From NCBI GenBank assembly GCA_963834965.1, contig CAWIEI010000015.1, forward strand, positions 33,799-97,798: DNA of 64,000 nt, written 5' to 3'. Position 1 is the first letter of the stretch; every line of letters starts with the position of its first letter. The translations under genes were made by a program, and so were the position numbers. Below, piece by piece: positions 36,054-45,862 of the stretch. The stretch comes from Fodinibacter sp963834965 (GTDB taxonomy: Bacteria > Actinomycetota > Actinomycetes > Actinomycetales > Dermatophilaceae). The notes under the pieces were generated by a model. It was not told where the DNA came from. It did not search any database and was given only the letters and a program-made list of their open reading frames with translations.

Positions 36054-36775
36054 CGCTCCACCATACGGAGGCTGCGGATGCCGCGTTCGAGGTGCCACTG
36101 CAGGAAGGCCGCGGTCAGGCCGCTGCCCTCCCGGCGGTGCTGGGCATGGGAGGCGTCGGCCACCGCCCAGTCGCCGGCGAGCAGGGCGCTGAGCAGCAGG
36201 AACGTCTCGGGGGCGGGGGCGGCCGAGCCGGGCGGGCGACACGCCGGGCAGACGGCTCCACCAGCGACGACGTGGAAGCCCCGGTGCGGCCCGGGCGCAC
36301 CGCACTTGGCACAGTCTGAGAAGCTCGGCGCCCAGCCGGCGACCGCGAGGGCCCGCAGCAGGTAGGCGTCGAGCACGAGGTTGGGGTCGTGCTCCCGGCC
36401 GGCGAGCGAGCGCAGCGCGCCGGCGAGCAGGAGGTACTGCTGCAGGGCGGGTTCACGCTCCTCGGTGAGCCGGTCGCAGGTCTCGAGCACGGCCGTCGCG
36501 GTGGTGTAGCTCGGGTAGTCGCGGGCGATCGCGTCACCCCAGGGGTCGAGGGTCTCGATCTGGGTCACCGTGTCGAGGCTGCGCCCCTCGTAGCACTGGA
36601 TGTCGACGTGCATCGCGGGCTCGAGCCGGCTGCCGAAGCGCGACTTGGTGCGGCGCACGCCCTTGCCGACCGCGCGCACCTTGCCCAGGCGGCGGGTGAG
36701 GAGGGTGACGATGCGGTCGGCCTCACCCAGCTTCTGGGTGCGCAGGACGATCGCCTCGTCGCGGTAGAGGGGCAC
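36050..36775 (-). CDS. recO: DNA repair protein RecO
   Basis: RecO loads RecA onto SSB-coated single strands. The 241 residues begin VPLYRDEAIVLRTQKLGEADRIVTLLTRRLGKV, the RecO OB-fold opening. The protein has KSRFGSRLEPAMHVDIQCYEGR and a four-cysteine zinc site, CAKCG and CPACR (about 173-201). The start is GTG 36775. recO-uppS is a common actinobacterial pair. Confidence 0.96.
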   Translation of the reverse strand: MPLYRDEAIVLRTQKLGEADRIVTLLTRRLGKVRAVGKGVRRTKSRFGSRLEPAMHVDIQCYEGRSLDTVTQIETLDPWGDAIARDYPSYTTATAVLETCDRLTEEREPALQQYLLLAGALRSLAGREHDPNLVLDAYLLRALAVAGWAPSFSDCAKCGAPGPHRGFHVVAGGAVCPACRPPGSAAPAPETFLLLSALLAGDWAVADASHAQHRREGSGLTAAFLQWHLERGIRSLRMVER

Positions 36776-36846
36776 CGCACCATTGTCGGTGCTCCGCGCG
36801 CAATCGGCGGGATGCCGGGCCGCCGACCGCCGCCGCTGCCTGCGGT

Positions 36847-37800
36847 TCAGGCGGGTGGGTCGATGGCGTGGTGGGTCCACAGGTGCAGCACGGCGAGCGA
36901 ACGGTGTGGCCGCCAGGCCTCGGATGCCGTGGCCGCCGCTCGCGCGGTGACCCCGCCGAGCGCCCGGCGCAGCACGAGGTCGCCGGGGATGAAGACGTCC
37001 GGGTCGCGCAGGGCCCGCAGCGCGACGAGGTCGGCCGTCCACGGCCCGACGCCAGGGATCGCCTGCAGCCGCTGCCGGGTCTCTGCCTGGCTGTCTGCAC
37101 CGTCAGGAGCGGATCGGAGCGAGAGCGTGCCGTCGGTGACGGCCCGAGCGATGGCGACGACGGTGGCGGCTCTGGCGCCGGTGACGCCGACAGCGCGCTG
37201 GAAGTGTGCCGGGTCGAGGGCGGCGAGCACCTCGGGGGTCGGGAAAGCACGCATCTCGCCGATTCGGGAGCTCAGGCGGCTGCCCCGGCGACCGGCTGAG
37301 CACCCGACTCCGGCGTGTGTCCCGTGGGCGGCGACGAGCCGGGCGGCGAAGGCCCGTCCCGCGGCCAGGGACACGTGCTGCCCGAGCACCACCAGCACCG
37401 CAGTCTCGAACGGGTCGGTGCTGCCGGGCAACCGCAGGTGGGGCCGGGCCCGCACGAGCGGCCCGAGCACCGGGTCGTCCGCCAGCGCCGCGACCCCCGG
37501 CGCCGGGTCGACGTCGAGCCCCAGCCAGCGGCGGCCGACGAAGGTGGCCGCGGCTTCGGCATCCGGTGGCCCGTCGGCGGCGACGACCGGTGGGCCGACC
37601 TCGCCGGGCGGCAGGGTGACGGTGAGCGTGGTGAGCGCGCCGGGGGAGGTGCGGACGAGCCGTCGGTGCCGGGTCGAGCCGTCGCCGAGGACGTCGATCT
37701 CGTCGAGCCCCGGGATGGCGTGCGCGACGAGGAAGGCGCGCAGGCCGAGCAGGTCGACGAGGTCCGAGGTCACCCGGTGATCAAACCTCATACCGCTCAC
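36847..37800 (-). CDS. DNA-3-methyladenine glycosylase II-like (AlkA, HhH-GPD)
   Basis: AlkA-type enzymes cut alkylated bases from DNA. The 317-residue protein has an N-terminal AlkA_N-like domain and then the helix-hairpin-helix core LQAIPGVGPWTADLVALRAL followed by DPDVFIPGDLVLRRALG, whose second Asp (in PGD) is the catalytic acid. VLVVLGQHVSLAAGRAFAARLV (about 136-157) is the first core helix pair. A weakly conserved insert lies near 160-185 (GTHAGVGCSAGRRGS). The start may be GTG 37800 or ATG 37791. Tail-end spacing to recO is about 70 bases. Confidence 0.92.
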   Translation of the reverse strand: MSGMRFDHRVTSDLVDLLGLRAFLVAHAIPGLDEIDVLGDGSTRHRRLVRTSPGALTTLTVTLPPGEVGPPVVAADGPPDAEAAATFVGRRWLGLDVDPAPGVAALADDPVLGPLVRARPHLRLPGSTDPFETAVLVVLGQHVSLAAGRAFAARLVAAHGTHAGVGCSAGRRGSRLSSRIGEMRAFPTPEVLAALDPAHFQRAVGVTGARAATVVAIARAVTDGTLSLRSAPDGADSQAETRQRLQAIPGVGPWTADLVALRALRDPDVFIPGDLVLRRALGGVTARAAATASEAWRPHRSLAVLHLWTHHAIDPPA

Positions 37801-37826
37801 CCACCGGGCGCCCTACGCTCGCGCTC

Positions 37827-38504
37827 ATGACCGACGCCCCGTTCTTCGACCCGTGGCCCGACCCCGACCCGGAGCAGGAGGACTCCCAGCAAGAGATCGA
37901 CCTGCCCTGGATCAGCCCGTCACATGTCGCAGGTGTCGTCGTCCCCGTCGAGCTGGACGTCTTTCGCGGCGACAACGTCCTGGTGCGGGTCTCGCACGTG
38001 GTCGCCTACCAGCGGGGGTTCGAGCTGCACGTCAGCACGTGGCTGCGGCCCGGCACCCGACGGCCCGATACCTCGCAAGCTCCGTTCTGGCAGGTGCAGG
38101 AGCCACGCATCGGGGTACGCCTCGCCGACGGCACCCGGCTCGGCCACCGGCCATCGAACGACCCGCAGCCGCCGGTCAAGGGGCCTGCGACGTACTTCAC
38201 CCAGCTGAGCGGGCACGGTGGCGGGCTGCGCTCGTCGTCGTCGTGGTGGGTGCACCCGCTGCCCGAGGGTGACACGCTCGAAGTGGTCGTCGAGTGGGAG
38301 CACCAACGCGTGCCCGAGTCGTCCGCGCGGGTCGACCTCGGCGCATTGCGCGATGCCGCTGCGAGGGAGGACGTGCTCTGGGACCCGCCCCCGGCTCCTG
38401 AGGAGGGGTTCTTCGGCTGGGCCGGCTACGCCCCGACCAGCGGTGAGGCGTACAAGTCTTCGCTCACGATCACCTTCGACGGAGACGAGAACGAGGACAG
38501 CTGA
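37827..38504 (+). CDS. Hypothetical protein, Trp/Pro-rich
   Basis: I do not recognise the family with certainty. The 225-residue acidic protein begins MTDAPFFDPWPDPDPEQEDS. It has beta-type segments VVPVELDVFRGDNVLVRVSHV, GFELHVSTWLRP and SSSSWWVHPLPEGDTLEVVVEWE. A Pro/Glu tail follows, ending SSLTITFDG. No signal or membrane helix is present. TACGCT lies seven bases before the ATG (leaderless). It is divergent from the glycosylase gene with 26 bases between starts. Confidence 0.75.
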   Translation: MTDAPFFDPWPDPDPEQEDSQQEIDLPWISPSHVAGVVVPVELDVFRGDNVLVRVSHVVAYQRGFELHVSTWLRPGTRRPDTSQAPFWQVQEPRIGVRLADGTRLGHRPSNDPQPPVKGPATYFTQLSGHGGGLRSSSSWWVHPLPEGDTLEVVVEWEHQRVPESSARVDLGALRDAAAREDVLWDPPPAPEEGFFGWAGYAPTSGEAYKSSLTITFDGDENEDS

Positions 38505-38505
38505 C

Positions 38506-39192
38506 TCAGGCGAAGTCGGTCGAAGCCAGCTCGGGTCGTCCGCTCTCGATCGCGTCGAGGATGTGCCGAACCACGTCGTCCGGATCGAGCCCGCGGGCCA
38601 GCCGTGGCGCGGTACCGGAGAGCGAGCGTCCGGCCAGGCCGGTCTCGGTGTGCGGGGGCCGCACGTCGATGACGTCGACCCCGGAGCGGCGCAGCTCGCG
38701 CGCCAGCGCCCGGTCGGCCGCGGTGAGCGACGCCTTGCTGGCCGCGTAGGCCGCCATCGCGGGCAGCGGGGTCTCGGCTACCACGGCACTCAGCTGCACG
38801 ACGAACCCGCGGCGGTCGGTGAGCGCCGGCACGACGCGTCGCAGGAGGAACAGCGGGCCGAGCACGTTGGTGAGGAACAGCTCCTCGAGCACCTCGTCGC
38901 CGGTGTCGAGCAACGGGCCGAACGCCACCACGCCCGCCGCGTTGACCAGCCCGTCGAGGTGGCCGTGCCGCTCGACCGCGGCGGCGACGACCCGGTCGCC
39001 GAGGCCGGTGTCGGCCACGTCGCCGACGACGGTGGTCGCGCCGTCGAGGATGCCGCTCAGCCGCCGTTCGTCACGGCCCACCAGCACGACGTGCGCGCCG
39101 CGCTCGGCAGCCCCGCGGGCGATCCGTGACCCCAGCTCACCGCTCGCGCCGACGACCGCGACCACGAGTCCGGGCAGGGGGTGCGCGCTCAT
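38506..39192 (-). CDS. Short-chain dehydrogenase/reductase
   Basis: The 228 residues carry the nucleotide-binding GASGELGSR (about 16-24; a variant of the TGxxxGxG glycine motif), the NAAG motif (about 89-92) and the catalytic Ser in VQLSAVVAETP. The catalytic YAASKA is at about 147-152 (Tyr-X3-Lys). This is a classical SDR of unknown substrate. It is convergent with the preceding gene; the two stops are one base apart. Confidence 0.92.
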   Translation of the reverse strand: MSAHPLPGLVVAVVGASGELGSRIARGAAERGAHVVLVGRDERRLSGILDGATTVVGDVADTGLGDRVVAAAVERHGHLDGLVNAAGVVAFGPLLDTGDEVLEELFLTNVLGPLFLLRRVVPALTDRRGFVVQLSAVVAETPLPAMAAYAASKASLTAADRALARELRRSGVDVIDVRPPHTETGLAGRSLSGTAPRLARGLDPDDVVRHILDAIESGRPELASTDFA

Positions 39193-39293
39193 CCCCCAAC
39201 CCCACGGCATCCGGATGCCGTGCACAAGCGGTGTGCAAGGTTGGCGCCGCGTACGGCTGGACAGGTGTTCGAATGCCGACGTAGGCTGGCCGG

Positions 39294-39917
39294 GTGATCG
39301 AGCTCCAGGGGTCGCTGCTCGACCTGGCTGACGAGGTCGTCGTGCACCCGCTGCGCGGGGTGCGCCGGATGCCGCTCGCCCACGGGGCATGGGTCGACGT
39401 CATGACCGGCTTCGTCGGGGGCGCCGACCGGTTGTATGCCGCCCTGCGCCGCGACGTGTCCTGGCAGGCCGAGCGCCGCCAGATGTACGACTCCATCGTC
39501 GACGTGCCCCGCCTGCTGCGGTTCTACGGCGAGCGGGAGCGGCTCCCCCATCCGGCCCTGCACGAGGCGCGCGACGCCCTGTCCGCCCACTACGCCGGCG
39601 AGCTCGGCGAGCCGTTCACCACCGCCGGGCTGTGCCTCTACCGCGACGGGCACGACTCCGTGGCCTGGCACGGCGACCGGATCGGCCGCTCGCGCGACTC
39701 CGACACCATCGTCGCGATCCTCTCGGTGGGTGCGCCCCGCGACCTGGTGCTGCGCCCGCGCGGGGGCGGCCCGTCGACCAAGGTGCCGGCCGGCCACGGC
39801 GACCTGGTCGTCATGGGTGGCTCCTGCCAGCGCACCTGGGACCACTGCGTGCCCAAGACGAGCCGGCCCGTGGGCCCCCGGATCTCCATCCAGTTCCGCA
39901 CCGCCGGGGTGCGCTGA
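39294..39917 (+). CDS. alkB: AlkB-like 2-oxoglutarate/Fe(II)-dependent dioxygenase
   Basis: AlkB removes methyl groups from 1-methyladenine and 3-methylcytosine oxidatively. The 207 residues contain the iron ligands H and D in VAWHGDRIG (about 122-130) and the distal His in CQRTWDHCVP. The 2-oxoglutarate-binding arginines are in RPVGPRISIQFR at the C-terminus. ERRQMYDSIVDVPRLLRFYG lies in the substrate lid. The GTG start follows TAGGCT by six bases (leaderless). It lies about 1.5 kb from the AlkA-type glycosylase but in a separate transcription unit. Confidence 0.94.
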   Translation: MIELQGSLLDLADEVVVHPLRGVRRMPLAHGAWVDVMTGFVGGADRLYAALRRDVSWQAERRQMYDSIVDVPRLLRFYGERERLPHPALHEARDALSAHYAGELGEPFTTAGLCLYRDGHDSVAWHGDRIGRSRDSDTIVAILSVGAPRDLVLRPRGGGPSTKVPAGHGDLVVMGGSCQRTWDHCVPKTSRPVGPRISIQFRTAGVR

Positions 39918-39948
39918 AACAAAGAGGCCGGGACGAGCGGGTGAACAG

Positions 39949-39970
39949 TCCCGCCTCCGGTTGCGGGACA
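39949..39970 (+). terminator. Possible hairpin after alkB
   Basis: GTCCCGC and GCGGGAC form a seven-pair stem over an eight-base loop, 32 bases after the alkB stop. No T-run follows, so it may act weakly, or be part of the leader of the nucleotidase gene. Confidence 0.35.
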
Positions 39971-40025
39971 GCCCCTGACGGTGAAGCCTCGGTTCAGCGC
40001 GCCGTCGTCCACGAGAGGTAGTTCC

Positions 40026-41843
40026 ATGTCCGTTTTCACCAGGCGGGTCCTCGCCGGCGTCGGGGTCGCCGGCCTCGCACTCCTCACCGCCGCCCTGCCC
40101 ACCGCCTCCGCAGATGCCACGGGCGGAAAGGACCGGCACCCCTCGCACGGGCACCACCAGTCGCGGACCGTGTCGGGCACCCTGCTGGCGTTCAACGACT
40201 TCCACGGCAACATCGACCCGCCGAACGGGAGCAGTGGCGTCGTCGCCACGACCGGCGGGCCGGTGCCGGCCGGCGGCGTGGAGTACCTCGCGCACTGGGT
40301 CAAGGCGCTGCGGGCCGAGGCGAAGAAGACCTCCAAGTACGTGTACACGGTGGCGGCCGGCGACCTGGTCGGCGCTTCGCCGCTGGTCAGCGCGGCCTTC
40401 CACGACGAGCCCACCGTCGAGGAGATGAACTCCCTCGGGCTCGACGTCACCAGCGTCGGCAACCACGAGTTCGACGAGGGCGTCGACGAGCTGCTGCGCC
40501 TACAGAACGGCGGCTGCCACCCCACCGACGGCTGCCAGGACGGCGACGGGTTCGCCGGCGCCGACTACCCGATGCTCGCCGCCAACGTGGTGCGCAAGAG
40601 CAACGGCAGGCCGATCCTGCCGCCGTACCAGATCCGCAAGGTCGGTCACGTCAAGGTCGGCTTCGTCGGCATGACGCTCGAGGGCACGCCGGGCATCGTC
40701 AACCCCAACGGCATCCGCACCGTCGACTTCCTCGACGAGGTGACGACGGCGAACAAGTACGCCAAGGAGCTCAAGCGCAAGGGCGTCAACGCCATCGTGC
40801 TGCTGCTGCACGAGGGCGGCAGCCAGGCAGCCCCCAACAACACCCCGGCCGCCTGCAACGGCTTCACCGGCCCCGTGGTCGACATCGTGCACGGCCTCGA
40901 CCCGGCCTACGGGGTGGTCATCAGCGGGCACACCCACCAGCCCTACGTCTGCGACCTGCCCGACTCCGCCGGAGAGTCCACCCTGGTGACCAGCGCCGGC
41001 TCATTCGGCCGGCTGGTCACCGACGTCGGCTTCACCCTGAGCACCCGCACCGGCCGGTTCGTGTCGGCGTCCGCGACGAACAAGATCGTCGAGAACGGTG
41101 TGCTCAACGCCGACGGCACGTGGCAGACCACGAGCCCCGGGGTGTTCGTGCGCAACCCCGAGCTGGTCGACCCCGCCGCCAAGGTCATCGCCGACAAGTA
41201 CCGCACCGCCGTGGCCCCGCTGGCCAACCGGGTGGTCGGCAGCGTCACCGCCGACATCACCAACACGGCGACCCCGAGCGGAGAGAGCGCGCTGGGTGAC
41301 GTGATCGCCGACGGCATGGTCGCCTACTCGACCCCGGCGGCCCCGAGCTTCGCGATCATGAACCCGGGCGGCATCCGGGCCTCGCTGGTCTACTCGGCCA
41401 GCCTCGGCGGTGAGCAGCCCGGGCAGGTCACCTACGGTGAGGCTTTCACCGTGCAGCCGTTCAACAACCTCGTGGTGACCCGCACCTACACGGGCGCACA
41501 GGTCAAGGCGGTGCTCGAGCAGCAGTTCGCCGGCTTCGCCGGGCAGACGGTGAACCGCATCCTGCAGGTCTCGGCCGCGGTCACCTACGGCTACGACACG
41601 ACCAGGCCGCTCGGCGACCGGGTCACCGACCTGCGGGTGAACGGCACCGCGATCGACCCGGCAGGGTCCTACAACGTCACCATGAACGACTTCCTCGCGG
41701 CCGGAGGCGACGGGTTCACCAACCTCACGGTGGGCACGAACCCGGTCTACGCCCCCGGCTTCGACGTCGACTCGCTGACCAGCTACCTCGGCACCGGGCC
41801 GATCGCGCCGGGGCCGGTCGACCGGATCAGCAAGCTCGGGTGA
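40026..41843 (+). CDS. Secreted 5'-nucleotidase/UDP-sugar hydrolase-like metallophosphoesterase
   Basis: The 605-residue protein starts with a signal peptide (VLAGVGVAGLALLTAALPTASADA). A His-rich stretch follows (KDRHPSHGHHQ) and then the two-domain 5'-nucleotidase fold. Metal ligands appear in LLAFNDFHGNID, AGDLVGASPL, SVGNHEFDEG, LLLHEGGSQ and VVISGHTHQPY. The C-terminal substrate domain has IMNPGGIRASLVY, GEAFTVQPFNNLVV and FLAAGGDGFTNL. It should release phosphate and nucleosides outside the cell. The ATG has GAGAGG upstream. No anchor is visible at the C-terminus, so it is probably free or wall-associated. Confidence 0.94.
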   Translation: MSVFTRRVLAGVGVAGLALLTAALPTASADATGGKDRHPSHGHHQSRTVSGTLLAFNDFHGNIDPPNGSSGVVATTGGPVPAGGVEYLAHWVKALRAEAKKTSKYVYTVAAGDLVGASPLVSAAFHDEPTVEEMNSLGLDVTSVGNHEFDEGVDELLRLQNGGCHPTDGCQDGDGFAGADYPMLAANVVRKSNGRPILPPYQIRKVGHVKVGFVGMTLEGTPGIVNPNGIRTVDFLDEVTTANKYAKELKRKGVNAIVLLLHEGGSQAAPNNTPAACNGFTGPVVDIVHGLDPAYGVVISGHTHQPYVCDLPDSAGESTLVTSAGSFGRLVTDVGFTLSTRTGRFVSASATNKIVENGVLNADGTWQTTSPGVFVRNPELVDPAAKVIADKYRTAVAPLANRVVGSVTADITNTATPSGESALGDVIADGMVAYSTPAAPSFAIMNPGGIRASLVYSASLGGEQPGQVTYGEAFTVQPFNNLVVTRTYTGAQVKAVLEQQFAGFAGQTVNRILQVSAAVTYGYDTTRPLGDRVTDLRVNGTAIDPAGSYNVTMNDFLAAGGDGFTNLTVGTNPVYAPGFDVDSLTSYLGTGPIAPGPVDRISKLG

Positions 41844-41948
41844 CGATCGCGGCACACCGCCGCTGATTCCCGGCGCCACCCGGCGCCGCGTGGCAGGCTC
41901 AGCCGTGCACAGGCGCGCACCGGCGAGCCCGTCGGGAAGGACGCAGCG

Positions 41949-44285
41949 ATGAGTGGCGCCGCAGCAGCACGCGCCCTCCTCGCCGTCGCCACGGCCGGCG
42001 CCGCGATCCTCGGCGCGATGGCGCCGGCCGTCGCCAGGCCGGATGCCGCCGGTCCGGATGCCGCCACGGCGCGTGTGATCGTCACCTACGACGCGCTCTC
42101 GAGCGCCGGGGCGGTGGCCGGTTCGGTCGACTCCGTGGGCACCGTGAACCGCACCATGCGACGCTCCCCGCACCTCGTGGCCACCGTGCCGGTCGCCGAC
42201 CTGCCCCGCCTGCGCCGTTCCCCGCACGTGCGCTCGGTGCAGGTCGACGTGCCGCAGAAGGTCGCCCTCGACAGCAGCCTGGCGGTGATCCGGGCCGACG
42301 CCGCCCACAACGCCGGCTGGACCGGTGCCGGCACGACGGTGGCGATCCTCGACACCGGGATCGACCTCGACCACCCGTTCCTCGGGGGGCGGGTCGTGGC
42401 CCAGTACTGCTCGTCGAGCCCCAGCGCCGCCAACCAGCGATCGCTGTGCCCCAACGGCCTCACCGAGGACGACCACGCCGGCGTCGACTCGCTGGCGGCC
42501 TGCGCGAGCCCCGCCTCGGGCACCCTGTGCGAGCACGGCACGCACGTGGCCGGCATCGTGGCCGGCAACGGCACCAAGGTGGCCGGTGCACCGGCTGCCG
42601 GGGTCGCCCCCGGGGCGAACCTGATCGCCATGCAGGTCTTCACCCGGTTCGACGACCCGGCGTTCTGCGGTGCGGCGTCGTGCGTGGCGTCGTACCCGTC
42701 CGACCAGCTGCGGGCCCTCGACCAGCTCGCCGCGCTCGACACCGCGAACCCCTCGTGGAACATCGTGGCGGCCAACCTGAGCCTGGCCAGCGGCGTCTAC
42801 TCCGCCCCCTGCGACACCGACCCGCGCAAGGCGGCGATCGACACGTTGCTCGCCCAGGGCGTCGCCACGGTCGTCGCGGCCGGGAACAACAGCGCCGCCG
42901 GCGCGGTCTCCAACCCCGGCTGCATCTCCAGCGCCGTCACCGTCGGCGCCACCACGGACACCGACGGCATCGCCTCGTTCAGCAACCGCGGCGCGCAGCT
43001 CGACCTGTTCGCACCCGGCGTCGGCATCACCTCGTCCGTGCCCGACGACGCCTGGGCCACCCTCAGCGGCACCTCGATGGCCGCCCCGCACGTCGCCGGT
43101 GCCCTGGCCCTGCTGCGCCAGCACGCACCGACCCGGCCGATCGCGACCCTGGTCGACGACCTGCGGTCCAGCGGCAAGCCGATCGGCTACACCTCCGGCG
43201 CAGCCCGGGTCACGACCAGGCGGCTCGACGTCATGAGCGCCATCGAGGTGAGCACCGGCCCCCGGCTCACCCTCACCGGCCCGCCGGCCGTGGCCCCCGA
43301 GGGGAGCACCCTGACCCTGGCCGGCACCTGGGCCGCCGGCGCGTCCGGCCCGCCGGTCAGCGCCACGGCGACCACCGGCACGGTCACCCTGGGCGCCGGC
43401 ACGTGGTCGTGGACCGCCACCCGCGGGGACGACACGACGCTGCCGGTCACGATCACCGCCACGGATGCCGCGGGCGTCTCGCGCGCCCTCACCGTCACTG
43501 CCCGGTGGGCGAATGTCGCGCCGACCGCCACCCTCACCGCGCCCGGCATCCGGTGGTGGCTCGGCAGGGCACTGGTCCTCGCGCGGGCCGGCGTGCCGGT
43601 GACCTTCTCGGTGGCCGTCACCGACCCGGGCAGCGACGACATCGCGACCCGGTGGGGCTACGGCGACGGGGGCCGCGCCCTGAGCCGTTCGTTGCTCCAC
43701 CCACCGTCCGTCGACCCGGCCGCGAGCCCGTCGCTGGAGCCGCGCCACCTGACCTCGACGGCGAGCCACATCTATACCCGGGCCTGCACCAGGACGCTCA
43801 CCGTCGGTGTCACCGACGACGACGGTGGGGCCGCACCGGCCCGCTCCCGCCCGGTCGTCGTGCTCGGGACCACGAGGATCCGGCACGCGGCGCACTGGTG
43901 GACCGCGGCCTACCGGGGGCAGATCGCATCGGTGGGCGCGGCCGACCGTCCGTGCCTGCTCAGCACGGTCCGCACCCTCAGCAGCGTCTTCGCGGAGCAT
44001 CGGGCGCTGACCACCGCCGCCGACGCCGCGGCGGTGCTCAACCCGGCCAGGTCCGCCACGCTCCGTTCGAGCTTCGACGCGCAGCTGCTCACGGCCTGGC
44101 TCGACGTCGCCAGCGGCTCGGTCGACCCGTTCGCCCCGTTCGACGCCGACCGGAACGGGTCGAAGGAGACGACGGTGGGCGCCTTCCTCCTCGCCGCCGA
44201 GCACACCCGCAACACCTCGCCGGCCACGTCGCGGGCGCTGGTGCCGCTCACCCAGGTGCTGGTCCGCCTCTCGACGACCGGCTGA
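41949..44285 (+). CDS. Secreted subtilisin-like serine protease (S8) with C-terminal Ig/PKD-like region
   Basis: The 778 residues begin with a signal sequence (ALLAVATAGAAILGAMAPAVA). An inhibitor-like prodomain follows to about 105, then the S8 catalytic domain. The triad is D135 in VAILDTGIDLDHP, H196 in EHGTHVAGIVAGNG and S376 in LSGTSMAAPHVAG, with N313 in the oxyanion AAGNNSAAG. Four cysteines at 154-194 and three more further on suggest disulfides. After about 430 come two Ig/PKD-like beta domains (LTLTGPPAVAPEGSTLTLAG and ATLTAPGIRWW). A helical tail ends in a dockerin-like FDADRNGSKETTVG. GGAAGG precedes the ATG. The 3' end overlaps the convergent gene by 38 bases. Confidence 0.93.
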   Translation: MSGAAAARALLAVATAGAAILGAMAPAVARPDAAGPDAATARVIVTYDALSSAGAVAGSVDSVGTVNRTMRRSPHLVATVPVADLPRLRRSPHVRSVQVDVPQKVALDSSLAVIRADAAHNAGWTGAGTTVAILDTGIDLDHPFLGGRVVAQYCSSSPSAANQRSLCPNGLTEDDHAGVDSLAACASPASGTLCEHGTHVAGIVAGNGTKVAGAPAAGVAPGANLIAMQVFTRFDDPAFCGAASCVASYPSDQLRALDQLAALDTANPSWNIVAANLSLASGVYSAPCDTDPRKAAIDTLLAQGVATVVAAGNNSAAGAVSNPGCISSAVTVGATTDTDGIASFSNRGAQLDLFAPGVGITSSVPDDAWATLSGTSMAAPHVAGALALLRQHAPTRPIATLVDDLRSSGKPIGYTSGAARVTTRRLDVMSAIEVSTGPRLTLTGPPAVAPEGSTLTLAGTWAAGASGPPVSATATTGTVTLGAGTWSWTATRGDDTTLPVTITATDAAGVSRALTVTARWANVAPTATLTAPGIRWWLGRALVLARAGVPVTFSVAVTDPGSDDIATRWGYGDGGRALSRSLLHPPSVDPAASPSLEPRHLTSTASHIYTRACTRTLTVGVTDDDGGAAPARSRPVVVLGTTRIRHAAHWWTAAYRGQIASVGAADRPCLLSTVRTLSSVFAEHRALTTAADAAAVLNPARSATLRSSFDAQLLTAWLDVASGSVDPFAPFDADRNGSKETTVGAFLLAAEHTRNTSPATSRALVPLTQVLVRLSTTG

Positions 44286-45827
44286 ACCGCCGGCCCCACG
44301 CCCGGGCACCGCGGTCGCGCCATCCGGTGACGGCGGGGTGCACCATCGCCGCCAGTGACACGACCACCGGCACGAAGGTGAACAGGTACCGCGAGCGTCC
44401 CTGGAACAGCAGGGTGAACGCGGCCAGCCCCAGCACGCTCAGGGCGAGCAGCACCACCTCCGGCCGCGGGCGGGGTGTCAGCACCGCGCCGAGACCCGCG
44501 ACGACCAGCAGCGCGAGCCACACGGACTGGGCGAGGTCGCTGCGAAGCTGGTACCACCGGCCGTCCGGCCGATCGACCGCCCGGACGACGCCCACGAAAC
44601 CGCTCCCGGGCGGCAGGCGTTCGGGACGGGCGTCCTGCCCCTCGCCCCACGCCCAGAACATGCCGTCGCCCCAGTTCCACGCTGCCTTGGCGGCGTAGAA
44701 CTGCGCGGTGCCCCAGGGGCCGCGCTCCGCCCACTGGGAGCGGATCCAGTCCTGCGACCACTGCGTCGCCCGGGCCGGCGTCATCCCCGCGATGGCCTTG
44801 CCCATCGCGGCGTTGAACCCCCCGTAGCGCGGCGGGTTGCCCGGCGACCGGGTCTTCGTCATCCCGTTGGCCAACCACCACAGCAGCGGTGCGCTGGTCT
44901 GGGAGGGGCGGGTCTGGTCGGCCAGGACGGCGGATCGGGCCGACGTCGCTCCCAGCGCCACGACCCCGACGGCCACGACGGCCGCCAGGGTGCCGGCCAG
45001 CCACCGGGCCGCCGCCCCGCGGTCCGCCGCCGCGAGCGCGGCCAGGATCCCGGTGAGCAGGAGAGCGCCGGCGACGACGTAGGGGATGGTCCTGAGCCGG
45101 CCGCCAGGGCCAGGCTGGAGCCGGCGGCCACGGCCAGCAGCAGTGCCCAGGCGTCGTGCCGCCGACGCATCGCCGTCATCGCCAGGAGCAGGGCGCCCGA
45201 CAGCAGGGGCAGCGCGAACACGTCGGTGTACGGGATGGCCACCCACGGCGAGGCGGCGACGAGCACGATCGACACGAGCTGCGCCACGACCGCCCGCACC
45301 GGCCCACCGATCGGGAGCACCATGCGGTGCACCGCCCAGACCGTCACGCCGACCCCGATCGCCGCCACCGTGAGGAGGATGACGACGACCGGCCAGCCCG
45401 TGGCACCGGCCACGTCGTAGGCGAGGCGCTCGAGCGCGACCATTGCGGTGTTGTTCGGGTACCGCGTCACGTAACCCTGTTCGTACCGCGTGAGTGGCAC
45501 CCTCGCGTGCAGCCGGCCGGCGACGTCCAGCACGATCCGCACGTCCCAGCTGTACGCCAGGCGCATGCTCAGGCCCGTGGCGAGGGCGACCACTCCGGCG
45601 AACACCGCGACCGACGGGCCGGTCCACCTCCACGCGCACCACCGACGGGCCCGGGTGGGTGTCCGCCACAGCAGGCCGACGAGGACCAGCACCACGGTCG
45701 CGCCGATGACCACGGGCTGGCGGTAGGCCGTGAACGGCTCCTTGGGGTCGACCAGTGCCACGACGGCCCCGAAGAGGAACAGCGCTCCCGCGAGCACCGT
45801 GACAATGCGCTCCCCGCGCGCCGGCAT
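44248..45827 (-). pseudogene. GT-C-like multi-pass membrane protein, frameshifted in the middle
   Basis: The first 248 or so codons (from ATG 45827) form several membrane helices, with MRLAYSWDVRIVLDVAGRLH and YVTRYPNNTAMVALERLAYD. The YPNN pattern occurs in family-39-like GT-C glycosyltransferases. Near 45095 the natural continuation shifts frame: LALAAG in the first frame joins LRTIPYVVAGALLLTGILAAL in the other. One base is missing in GCGGCCGGCTCAGG. Restoring it gives about 526 residues with a periplasmic stretch (QWSQDWIRSQWAERGPWGTA) and a final helix bundle. Both halves look well conserved, so the break is either recent or a sequencing error. Confidence 0.8.
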
Positions 45828-45862
45828 GCCGGAACAGTAACCCGGCGCCATGGTCACGCCGC

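Noticed and set aside
41001..44309. 1102-codon minus-strand open frame over the 5'-nucleotidase and subtilase genes
   Set aside because: It is antisense to two clearly recognisable genes and is Arg/Gly-rich, the usual shadow of GC-rich coding DNA.
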